NCBI RefSeq assembly: GCF_007565055.1
Contig: NC_044555.1
Coordinates: forward strand, 35,596,611-35,660,610
Direction: 5' to 3'
Origin: Rhinopithecus roxellana
Taxonomy: Eukaryota > Chordata > Mammalia > Primates > Cercopithecidae
DNA length: 64,000 nucleotides
The translations under genes were made by a program, and so were the position numbers. Below are positions 1 to 9,643 of the stretch, in pieces (position 1 is the first letter of the stretch; each line of letters opens with the position of its first letter). The notes under the pieces were generated by a model. The model was not told the DNA's origin. It worked only from the letters and a program-made list of their open reading frames with translations, and did not search any database.

Positions 1-440
1 GAACTAATCCATTCAATCCCACATTTCTCACTACTGTTGTGCCTTGTGTAGCATATTATTAAAAGTGTGAAAAACATACTTGTCAAATTTTTAGATGGTT
101 CATCTTATGAAAGGGCAATTAATGAATTAATGCTGCAGCATAAGGAAACTGCTATTCTTTGATAGAAACATTAATAAAATGATATAAAGTAGAAGTAAAT
201 GGAATGTTCTACAACTGTTATTTTTTAATCAGCTGCAAAAGTAGATGAGGAAAAAACCTTATTTGCAGTGCAATTTTGCATTATCATTTTATTTTTCTTA
301 CATTAGTAATTATTACAATTTTTGGAATACACACTATGTTTTACATACATTCTAATGATTGTCTCAACAGCCTTATGAGGGGATTACTAGCATTTTTTCT
401 GTTTTATAGAAGAACCTGAAAATCAGAAAATTTAAATAAC
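1..440. other. Unassigned AT-rich sequence
   Basis: No repeat family, gene or conserved motif could be recognised here. It is AT-rich, with stops in all frames and no splice-bounded open stretch. It leads into an L1 3' end. Confidence 0.5.
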
Positions 441-905
441 CATTCCAATTTCCTAGCACATTTTATAGAAACATTGTTCATAGTAGCCAAAATTTGAAAC
501 AACTGAAATGTCCTATAATGGATAAGCTTAATGGATAAGCTGGATTATATTCACACAATGGAATACTACACAGCAATAAAAAGGAGTTAACCCCTGATAC
601 ACAGAACAATTTGGATGAATATCAAAGGGGCTGAGTAAAAGAAACCAGTCTTCAAAGGTTACATGTTGCATGACTCCATTTATATGACAGATTTGAAATG
701 ACAAAATTAGGGTGCTGAAAAACAGATCAGTGGTGTCCATTGGTTAGAGTTGAGGATACAGTGTGATCATAAAGTAAGAGCATAAAGTAGTTTTGTTTTT
801 TGAAGGATGGAAGTGTCCATATTCTGATGGTGGTGGCAGTTCCATAGATCTATATATGTCTTAAAATTTATAGAAATGTGCACTAAAAGAAAAATAAAAT
901 AAATG
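440..905 (+). mobile_element. L1M 3' end fragment
   Basis: The stretch follows the classic end of L1 ORF2 and the older-L1 3' UTR: GTTCATAGTAGCCAAAA, then a variant of 'aaatgtcctataatgg', then TTCACACAATGGAATACTAC, and further on 'ccatttatatgacagatttg' and 'tcagtggtgtccattgg'. It is heavily decayed and 5'-truncated, with no coding capacity. Medium-old L1M is inferred from the 3' UTR wording; the subfamily is not assigned. Confidence 0.75.
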
Positions 906-1299
906 TTATTGGATAATAATTTAAAATTGTTTAATTAAAAAACCCACTAGTTTATTCTGGTATATATTTTAAAGTCAAATTTCCAAACAAAACAAAATGC
1001 ATTTTAATACAGGAGATTATAATGTAATGTTTGGTTTATAGATATTTCTAGCAGAGATTGGATTTTATTTGTTGATTTAACTAAATGTATAGCTCAGATT
1101 TTATTTTGATAATTTTAACAAAAAATTCAGAAACTTCCTAATTAGTCATATTTTTATACGCTAGAAAAAGAAAAAGAAAATGCAGTAGTCATTAATATGG
1201 AAGTAAACGTGAAGGGTTAGGTGCTGGGATGCACAATAATGCTAATGCTCTCTGCTCTTAAAGGGAAATAAAATAATATATAAAAATGAGTTATGCGCA
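906..1299. other. Unassigned AT-rich spacer between two L1 tails
   Basis: Nothing recognisable lies between the two L1M 3' ends. The first part is A-rich and probably includes the tail of the upstream element. Confidence 0.4.
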
Positions 1300-1720
1300 T
1301 AAGTCCAAAAAAGATGTGGATAAACAGACTGGGGCGTATTCATATAAAAGTATACCACTCATCAATTGAAAGGAACAACCTAGAGAAACATGCTATATAT
1401 TGACAGTTAGAAACCTGATGCTGAGTAAAAGATGCCAGCCTTAAGAGTTTCCACTGTCTGATTCCATTAATGTGAAATACAAGAACAAGCATAGCTGACC
1501 TATGGTCATAAAGATAAAAAAATAGTGACCCAATTGGAGATGAGGTGGTAGATGTGAAAAGGGACACGAGTGAACTTTCCGGGGCAATGCAACTATTCTG
1601 TAACTTCTTGTGATAGATGGTTACATGGTGTATACAATTGCCAGTATTCAAAACATGTAAGATCTGTGTATCTTTGTATGTAAACTATACTTTAATATAT
1701 GACAATAACATTTAATCATA
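1300..1720 (+). mobile_element. Second L1M 3' end fragment
   Basis: It parallels the previous element: 'gatgtggataaacagact', 'cactcatcaattgaaagg', 'ctgattccattaatgtgaaa', and a terminal 'ctatactttaatatatgac' typical of L1M 3' ends. It is a separate copy in the same orientation. It carries no open frame of interest; the minus-strand opening across it (1340-1651) is a chance frame. Confidence 0.7.
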
Positions 1721-2663
1721 TAAGAAAATATTCAAAATACATTAAAGAATATAACAAGAGACTATTAATAAAAATAATTATATTCAGTTTATATACTGCA
1801 TCCAAACTGTAAAAAATAAGGATAATAATTTTAAAATTATGCACAACAGCAAAAGTTTGCACATGAATCATTGAAGCCACACAATTTTAGACCACATTTT
1901 GGCTAATCCTCAATTTCTGCTTGTTTCTCTTCTTACTCCTTGGCTACACAAGAAAGTCACAAAATGTGCGGATTGAAGTTCAATACAAAAGTCATATATA
2001 TATACACATATATATATACACACACACACACACAACTAAGAAATATTTACTGCTGACTCAAAGGGTATATAATGGCATTTCATTTAATTAGCTTTCTTTT
2101 TACTTAATATTAAGTCATTCCACACATTTTAGTATGTCTAAAATACGATATTCCACATGCTTGAGCTCAGGTTTATCCCTAGAATTTGCAAGACAATGGA
2201 AAAAGTACAAATGAAAGCTTGTAATCCATAGCCTACCCAATTTCTCTTCTCACCTCTGAAACTGTTTTCTACAGAGAAAACAAGTGTGCGGATTTTATTA
2301 TCACTGCTGAGTCTGTTGCAATCCCTCAGTCTGCTTTCCGCCTTCATATAATAAAAATGTTGTTTCAGCAACATCCTGGTTTCATCAGTTATGGGGTTTG
2401 TGTTTTCATTTTCCTTTTTTTTTTCTCTTATTTTGGAGTGATTCTCAGAAGATAAGTGTGCAGAAATCTCTTTATTCTGTCATCCTAAATCTAGATGTGC
2501 CTTCATGACATTTTGTACCTCTTTCAAAAATATGTATGCTCTTCTTGCATGCAGCATATTTTTTGTGCAATTAGCTCCTTCAATATAGTATGAGATCTGT
2601 GGAAACAGTCATTGCTTACTCATTTTTGTTTCCCCTAAACTATCTACTTTGGTGCCTTAACTA
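1721..2663. other. Unassigned region
   Basis: Apart from the TA/CA microsatellite at 1994-2034, I recognise no gene or repeat. A minus-strand opening at 2138-2374 has no family resemblance and is treated as chance. Confidence 0.4.
1994..2034. repeat. (TA)n/(CA)n microsatellite
   Basis: About 41 bases of alternating purine/pyrimidine pass from a TA block into a CA block. It is likely length-polymorphic. Confidence 0.9.
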
Positions 2664-3380
2664 CAGATGATCCTCAGTTTATTATTGGGTTATGTCTCTA
2701 TAAATCCATTGTAAGTTGAAAATATCCTGAGTTACAAATGCATTTAATACACTTAACCTGCTGAACATCATAGTTTAGCCCAGTCTGCTTTAAACATGCC
2801 CAGAACACTTATATTAGACTGCAGTTTGGCAAAATAACCTAGCAACACAGTTTACTGTAGAGCATTGGTTGTTTGTTTTGTTTTGGTTTGGTTTGGTTTT
2901 TTTTGAGAGGGAGTCTCGCTCTGTCGCCTAGGCTGGAGTGCAGTGGCCGGATCGCAGCTCACTGCAAGCTCCGCCTCCCGGGTTCACGCCATTCTCCTGC
3001 CTCAGCCTCCCGAGTAGCTGGGACTACAGGCGCCCGCCAACTCGCCCGGCTAGTTTTTTGTATTTTTTAGTAGAGACGGGGTTTCACCGTGTTAGCCAGG
3101 ATGGTCTCGATCTCCTGACCTCGTGATCCGCCCATCTCGGCCTCCCAAAGTGCTGGGATTACAGGCTTGAGCCACCGTGCCTGGCTGAGCATTGGTTGTT
3201 TACCCTTGAGATTGCATGGCTGCCTAGGAGCTTCAGAGCATCATAGCACATATTGCTAGCCCCCCCCCCCAAAAAAAATCAAAATTTGAAGTACAATTTC
3301 TACTAAATGTGTATTGTTTTCACACTACTATAAAGTCAAAAAATCTCAAATTGATCCATCATTAAGTCAGGGACTGTCTG
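2664..3380. mobile_element. Non-autonomous DNA transposon (Tigger/pogo-like MER), split by an Alu
   Basis: The left end CAGATGATCCTCAGTTTATT and the reverse complement of the right end, CAGACAGTCCCTGACTTAAT, form imperfect terminal inverted repeats. Both ends are flanked by TA, the TcMar/pogo target duplication (2662-2663 and 3381-3382). The interior matches my recollection of a common palindrome-ended mammalian MER element ('gtaagttgaaaatatcctgagtta', 'agaacacttatattagactgc'). It encodes nothing. The Alu at 2875-3186 sits inside with its own duplication. The exact family name is uncertain. Confidence 0.7.
2875..3186 (-). mobile_element. AluY-lineage element (Old World monkey type)
   Basis: A full-length dimeric Alu read in reverse: a T-rich tail first, then the right arm, the left arm and the 5' end at 3186. 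The 15-bp duplication GAGCATTGGTTGTTT is perfect at 2860-2874 and 3187-3201. Diagnostic changes (GCTCAAGCC near the 5' end, ACTAGCCGGGCGAG in the middle) are the ones I associate with cercopithecoid AluYR. The two overlapping open frames across it are Alu-derived, not genes. Confidence 0.95.
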
Positions 3381-3593
3381 TATATGTTGCTTAATTCAAC
3401 AAGCAAATACCTGTTCAATTAAATTAGATTAAATTAGGTTTTCAGTATTTTAGAAAAACAATATGTAAACTGCATTTATGGATATCCTGTCTTCATTAAC
3501 AGTATGAAATAACTTTTTTTTGGAAATCCATAGCCATCCTAATGTAAAGCAATTGTTTCACTGGTGAGTATTATCCATTAGAAGTCATATTGC

Positions 3594-3745
3594 CTTTGGA
3601 AGTCAGACAGTCATAGGTTCAAAAGCAAGATATTAACCTAAGTTGGGAATTATGAGGATTAATCAGATAAAAAGCACTGTGAAAACATCTGATGTGTAGT
3701 TGTTGCTCAAGAAACCACTGTTATTGTTACCTCTGCTACCATTTC
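3594..3745 (+). repeat. MIR fragment
   Basis: 'gaagtcagacagtcataggttc' followed by 'gaggattaatcagataaaaagc' and 'gttgttgctcaagaaa' follow the order of the MIR SINE, with an internal deletion. This is very old sequence. Confidence 0.6.
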
Positions 3746-3939
3746 CATGTTATTATTATTCCCATGTGCTAACACAATGCAACCCTTACAGGTTTTTTGC
3801 ATTGTGTAAACTGCTCCTAGAGTGGTGAGTCTTGTTGCTGATACTTTTCTGTTTCTGCTTACTATCATTCCTCAGTATTTTAATTTCCAACATTGCAGCA
3901 TAAAGGTAAACAATGGAGACTCTCAAAGCAGAATTTCTG

Positions 3940-4150
3940 GCTTCTAATAATGACTCTAATCATTAATTGGGTTTTTGATCTTGAACAATATATTTATCCT
4001 TTGAACGCTTTAGAACTCTCAAGTGTAAACTGGGGATAGTCATAGATTTTATTTCACAGTCTTGTTTTAAGGATGAAATTAGTTATGTAGCACATTTAAA
4101 ACAGTGTCTGGAATGAAGTAAATATTGTATATAGGGTTAGTTATTATAGC
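3940..4150 (+). repeat. MIR fragment
   Basis: The MIR core order is visible: 'gatcttgaacaatatattta', 'aagtgtaaactggggatag', 'aaggatgaaattagttatg', 'aaaacagtgtctggaatgaag'. It is diverged but collinear with the SINE consensus. Confidence 0.7.
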
Positions 4151-6134
4151 AATTCTGATCTGTGGTTGCTTCTAACGTTTATTCAAGCAATAATATGTAA
4201 ACAATGTAACTTTTAATTCTATGCTACTTTTGGCCCTGTAGGTAGCTCTAGGAATTTCCTGGAGGAAATGTGCATAGACTCTACAGAAACCATTGTTCTC
4301 ATTTAATTATAGATTTTGGATGATAAGACCTACTAATAGTATGGCTTCTAAAAATGTGGAATTATGATTGATTATTTACAATGTGTTTCTGCCAAAATAG
4401 GCTAAATGAAAACAGCTGGTGTGCCCCAAACCTGTGAAATTATTCCATATGGCTGAATCTCAGCCTTTGCATGAAAAAAAAAAAAAAAAAAACAGAGAGA
4501 GAGTTATCTCACTTATCAATATAGTCAGTAAAATACTGTGAGGTTTTGTTTGAAAGAAAAAGAAGAATAGCTATAGGTAATTTTATATCTAGATTTTTAA
4601 ATTCAAGTAATATAGCTCTATTTAACTACTTAAACACTGAAAGTAATCTCCTCCCTACTACTTCTGCAGCTGTATTAGTTGACTGCGGAGAGACTAGAAG
4701 TCTATTATTATATTCATAATTAATTCATCTACAGTTGAGTAGACAGAGGGAATATGAAATGGGCTTAACTCAAGAATGAAGAATCCCCTCTCCCTGCTAT
4801 TTCAACCAGTATCAAGTGTAATTTTATCGACATTGAATTTTGGTCTTGTCTGTCCATAGGACCTAATTTCAGTTACAATGAACACTTAATCTTGTTAGTC
4901 ATTAAATTCTACCATGATTTATTGCTTGGCTAATATTCCTGATGAGTATCAGTTGCTAATTGCATCCCTACAGTTCATAAAATGTGTAAATGCATTCCTT
5001 TACTTCTGCAAATCCTTCATATCTCTACATTTGCAAACAGTATGAATTGTTGAGGCTATAGCAGTAGAAAAAGCATTTTCTCTTTCAAATATGACATGTG
5101 GTATATTACCTGGATGTGCAGTATTGTCAGGGGTGTAGTTTTTGACCTGCAATGCATTACTTGCTTGACTGAGTTTGGGACTGTTTATCACTAATGATAT
5201 ATTTCTCTCTAGGAATGTATCATTTATCTTGTCACTGCTTTAAAACAGTAAATACTGATATGAACCTGGAATTTTCCAGCAATTTGTGAAAGAAATGAAA
5301 GCAACTATTTGAAGTTTCATTTCATCCCAGCAGATACAACCTTTATAATGGATTTCCAATGTATGTGAAGAAATACTAACCTAGCATACAAAAGGGTATG
5401 TCTAGAGCTTTGTGCATGAAGAGTACCCATCTTACCAGTTATGCCTAGTGTTCATAAAATGCAATAATAATGAGCAGATTGCTTTTCAAACCAAGAAAAG
5501 GGCCTTTTGCAGACAGGGAGTTTTTTATTATGTATATCTTGTTTAAAAAATTGTAGATCATATCCATCTAGGATTTCTTGTAAGAAATCAACATATTTCT
5601 ATCTTAATAATATTGTCAACAGTACTTTCAAATAGAAATAAATTTTAGTGTGCTTTGTACATTGTATACTAGTCTTATTTCCCCTTTCTGGTAAGGAGAA
5701 ATATTCACTTTTTAATGATTTGTCAATTCAGATTCACAAAACTGAATTCAATTTTGAGAAAAAAGTTGCTTAATCCCTACAACCCTATCATCCCTTTCAC
5801 TATTCTCGGTGGAACTTAGACTTTAACAAATGAAGACTTTCTGATGACTTATGACCATTTTTCTTGACGCTGCAGTTTAAACCATTGATAATTTTCCAGG
5901 GCCATCACTTTTTTTTGTTGGGTGGGAAGGGTTGATTACAAATCAATGATGACAAGAGCATTCCTTCCTGCTTCACAACAGCCAGTTCTGTTTTGCCCTT
6001 GCGATAGAGTATGGAGATTGAGTCTTTCCTTGTTTACTTAAAGAATCATTAATAACTCACTGTGTTCCAATTATATCATAGATAACTAAAATCTTCAGTC
6101 AATTCAAAACCTTGATTTTAATCACCTCTCCTGA
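4151..6134. other. Long unassigned AT-rich region
   Basis: About 2 kb with no gene or repeat I can name. It contains a 19-base A run at 4474-4492 followed by a short GA stretch. The minus-strand opening at 5000-5191 shows no known domain. No start/Kozak context or splice structure supports a gene. Confidence 0.4.
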
Positions 6135-7247
6135 TAAACTTTTTATTTATTTTTATTTTTCCATAAGTTTTTAGGGTACAGTTGGTATTTGGTTACCTGA
6201 GTAAGTTCTTTCGCAGTGATTTGTGAGATTTTAGTACAGCTATCACCTGAGCAGTATGCATTGCACCATATTTGTAGTCTTTTGTCCCTCTACCCCCTTC
6301 CTCCCTTCCCCCCAACTCCCTGAAGTTCATCATATCATTCCTATTCCTTTGTGCCCTCATAGCTTAGCACCCACATATCAGTGACAACACATGATGTTCA
6401 GTTTTCCATTTCTGAGTTACTGCACTTAGCATAATATTCTTCAGTCTCATCCAGATTGCTTCAAATGCCATTAATTCATTCTTTTTTATGGCTGAGTAGT
6501 ATTCTATCATATAAATATACCACAGTTTCTTTATCTACTCATTGATTGCCGGGCATTTGAGTTGGTTCCACGATTTTGCAATTGCGAATTGTGCTGCTAT
6601 AAACATGCATGTGCAAGTATCTTTTTTGGATGACTTCTTTTCCTCTGGATAGATACCCAATAGTGGGATTGATGGATCAAATGATAGTTCTACTTTTAGT
6701 TCTTAAAGGAATCTCCACACTGTTTTCCACAATGTTTGTACTAGTTTACATTCCTGTCAGCAGTGTAGAAGTGTTCCCTGATCACCACATCCGTGCCAAC
6801 ATCTACTGTTTTTTAATTTTTTGATTATGGCCATTCTTGCCGGAGTAAGGTGGTATCGCATTGTCGATTTGATTTGCATTTTCCTGATCATTAATGATGT
6901 TGAGCATTTTTTTCATATATTTGTTGGCCATTTGTATATCTTCTTTTGAGAACTGTCTATTGATGTCCTCTACTTTCTGATGGGATTGTTTTTTTGGTTT
7001 TTTGGTTTTTTTCCTACTGATTTGTTTGAGTTCATTGTAGATTCTGGATATTCGTCCTTTGTCAGTTACATAAATTGTTAAGATTTTCTTTTGCTCTGTG
7101 GGTTGTCTGTTTACTCTGCTGACTGTTCCTTTTGCCATGCAAAAGTTTTTTCATTTAATTAAGTCCCAGCTATTTATCTTTGTTTTTATTGCATTTACTT
7201 TTGGGTTCTTGGTCATGAAATCCTTGCCTAAGCCAATGTCTAGAAGG
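6135..7247 (-). mobile_element. L1 3' part, antisense (element with inverted 5' end)
   Basis: Read on the minus strand this is the end of L1 ORF2 plus the 3' UTR. On the plus strand the familiar reversed phrases appear in order: 'gtttttagggtacagttgg', 'ggctgagtagtattctatc', 'gttggttccacgattttgc', 'aatagtgggattgatggatc', 'gtcctctactttctgatggg', 'cttggtcatgaaatccttgc'. The minus-strand 111-codon frame at 6803-7138 is an ORF2 C-terminal remnant. An inverted 5' piece follows directly to the right. Confidence 0.88.
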
Positions 7248-7303
7248 ACTACCAAGAGCAATCTACAAATTCAACACAATCCCCATCAAAATACCACAAT
7301 CAT
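7248..7303 (+). mobile_element. Inverted 5' segment of the same L1
   Basis: 'agagcaatctacaaattcaa' and 'aatccccatcaaaataccac' are ORF2 sequence in sense orientation, abutting antisense ORF2. In L1 coordinates this piece lies upstream of the point where the antisense part stops, as expected for twin-primed 5' inversion with loss of the intervening sequence. Confidence 0.75.
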
Positions 7304-8284
7304 ATTTTTTCTTTCTTTTTTTTTTTTTTCCTTTTAGGCCTGCAAGTACCAATTAGTTGAAGTGCTCTGTTTGTTATTTACAAGTCATCGTTTTCTTTAT
7401 TTACACATAGAACATATTTGGAACTATAAAATCTTACAAAATATGCGGTTTTGTTTAAGTAGTATTATCTCTATACTTATAATATGGACATCAAGAAAAT
7501 TCACAACTGCTTATTCCTTTGGATAATACTGTCATGAAATTTGGTACCACATATTCTTGTTTCAGAAGCAGTTTGGGATTAAACAAAAGAATCTCTACAA
7601 GGTCTCTTCAGTTGGACCAAATTTGTAACCACAGATTTGCAGCTGTCATAATTGCAGTCCAAACTGCATTTACAATCTACCACAGTAATTATATGTGTGA
7701 ACATATAATCTTCTTCTTTCATCTATAACTTCATATGGGAGACAAAAATCATTATTCTCTTACTCAACACTTGAAGTTAATTTGTTTTACCAATTAAATA
7801 TCTTAAAACATGAAACATTTTCTCAATGTTACTGGAATCTATGTTATACATCTCTTTCTTCTCCATGTAGATTCAATGTCCAAGGATTGTTTAATAAAAA
7901 AGATATTTATTTCAAACCCATTATTCTATTTAAACTATTCTTTCAAATTCATTGGTAACCAAACTTGAAAATCCAGTGACCTTTCCTCATATTCTGTCTC
8001 TTTCAACTTTGATGATATTGATTTATTCAGCAGATATTTATTGAGAAATAACTATATGTCAATCCCACATCAGAGTTAAATCAAATAACAAAGCTAATAA
8101 TAAATCCTTTCCTCATAGAGCTGTTATTCTTGTGTGTGCATTTCATGATGGTAATGGTGGGGTATTTGATCCTGATGGATACCTCAACTTTGTTATACTG
8201 ACTCTTGGTTTTATTTCTGTGACTCATTGTCATATTTTCAATTATCACATATCTAAAAGAGATTCTGTGAACTATTTTTAAAGT
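7304..8284. other. T-rich tract followed by unassigned sequence
   Basis: A T-rich run (about 7304-7335) is followed, reading on the minus strand, by AAATAAAG roughly 70 bases upstream. This resembles the 3' end of a minus-strand processed transcript, but I could not identify a parent. The plus-strand opening at 7519-7728 has no family resemblance. Around 8010-8075, 'ttattcagcagatatttattgag' is L2-like. Confidence 0.35.
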
Positions 8285-9390
8285 ATTTTTAAAATTTAGC
8301 TATAATTTACATGTGTAAGAAAAGGAGAGATCTTACATATGTAGTTTGATGAGATCTTACAACTGCATAATCATCCCAATTAAGTTATTAAACATTCCCA
8401 TCACTCAAGAAAGATCCCTTCTGCCCCCTCTCATTTGATTCTACTCTCACTACCGGGCAACCGTTGTTTTTATTTTTATTTTTTCATCAGAGATAAGTTT
8501 TGCCTGTTGTAAGAGTTTAGCTAAATGATATCACAAAGTCTGTACTTGTTTGGTTCACACTTTTTTGTTCAGCCCGATTGTTGCATGTAATAATACTTTG
8601 TTCCTTTTCGTTACTTGGTAGCATTTCATTTACGAATGTTCCACAGATTTTTCTTCTATTCCCCTGGTGATGAATATTTGAGTTGTTTCTTTGGGGCTAC
8701 TATGAAAAATAATGTTTGAGACTATTTAAGAATAAAGCTTTTTTATGCATTCTTGTACAAATCTTTTTTTTTTGTACATTATTTTAGTACTGTTAGGTAA
8801 ATATCAAGAAGAATTGCTGAGTCATAAGGTGGGAATACATTTAATTTTAGGAGACGTTGACAGCTGAGTTTCCAAAATGGTTAAACAATTTTAACTCCCA
8901 GGGTCAAAGTATGATAGTTCTAGTTGTTCCACAACCTTGCTAATTTCATTAGGACTGCTATAACAAAATACCATAGACCTGGTAGCATGTAAACCACTGA
9001 TATGTGTTTCTCACAGGTCTGGAGGCAAGGAAGTCAAAGATAAAAGAGCTAGCAGATTCACTGTCTGGTGAAGGCCCACTTACTCATAGATAGTCTTCTT
9101 TTCACGTTAACCTTACTGGGTAGAATGAGTAAGAGGTTTTTCTCAGGCCCCTTTTATAAAGGTACTAATCTTTATGAGGGCTCTGTCCCCATGACGTAAT
9201 CACCTCCCAATAACCCCAGCTTTTAATACCATCTACCTTGAGGGTGAGGATTTTGAGTAGACATAAATATCCCGATCATAACATTTATCAATATTTAGTG
9301 TTTTTATTTTTTTTTATTCTAAGCGTCATAAAATCTCACCATGAGATTTTTTTTCTATGTGTATTTACTATTAATATCCAAGTAGGCATG
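8285..9390 (-). mobile_element. L1M fragment, antisense, split by an LTR at 8940-9290
   Basis: Reversed old-L1 phrases: 'actgcataatcatcccaatt', 'ttttgcctgttgtaagagtt', 'gttgcatgtaataatac', 'tatgaaaaataatgtttgag', 'gttgttccacaaccttgc'. After the LTR the text resumes with 'caatatttagtgtttttatt', which continues the same part of L1. The LTR therefore landed in a pre-existing L1M. Confidence 0.65.
8940..9290 (-). mobile_element. MLT1-type MaLR LTR, antisense
   Basis: The reversed MLT1 text is clear: 'ggactgctataacaaaatacc', 'ctcacaggtctggaggcaag', 'attcactgtctggtgaagg', 'ttttataaaggtactaatc', 'atgacgtaatcacctcccaa', 'ttgagggtgaggattttga'. It is a non-coding relic of an ERVL-MaLR retrotransposon with no flanking internal region, so probably a solo LTR. 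Confidence 0.8.
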
Positions 9391-9643
9391 ACTAGAACAG
9401 TGTTCAGTGTTGGATGAGTCATTTCCCAGTACTGAGGCAAGACACTGCTGAATTACCTGTGAATTTGAAGGTTTTTCAATCTGGCAGATGGGAAGAGGTA
9501 CCATTCATATGTTTTTGGCTGTTTTTCTTTTTTTCTGTTCCTGTTCTTTCAGTTGTGAGGATAAATCTGTTACCTATTCCTGTGTCTGGTTCACAAGCAG
9601 AAGTCTATTGATCATATAGCTTTAATATTTGTCTAATATAAGC

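Noticed and set aside
1994..2034. CRISPR-like or origin-like repeat signals, here and in other simple repeats
   Set aside because: These are ordinary eukaryotic microsatellites. No direct repeats with unique spacers exist in the window.
2873..3126. Two overlapping plus-strand frames with LALSPRLECSGRI and related words
   Set aside because: These are translations of the antisense strand of Alu and recur in every Alu here. They are not genes.
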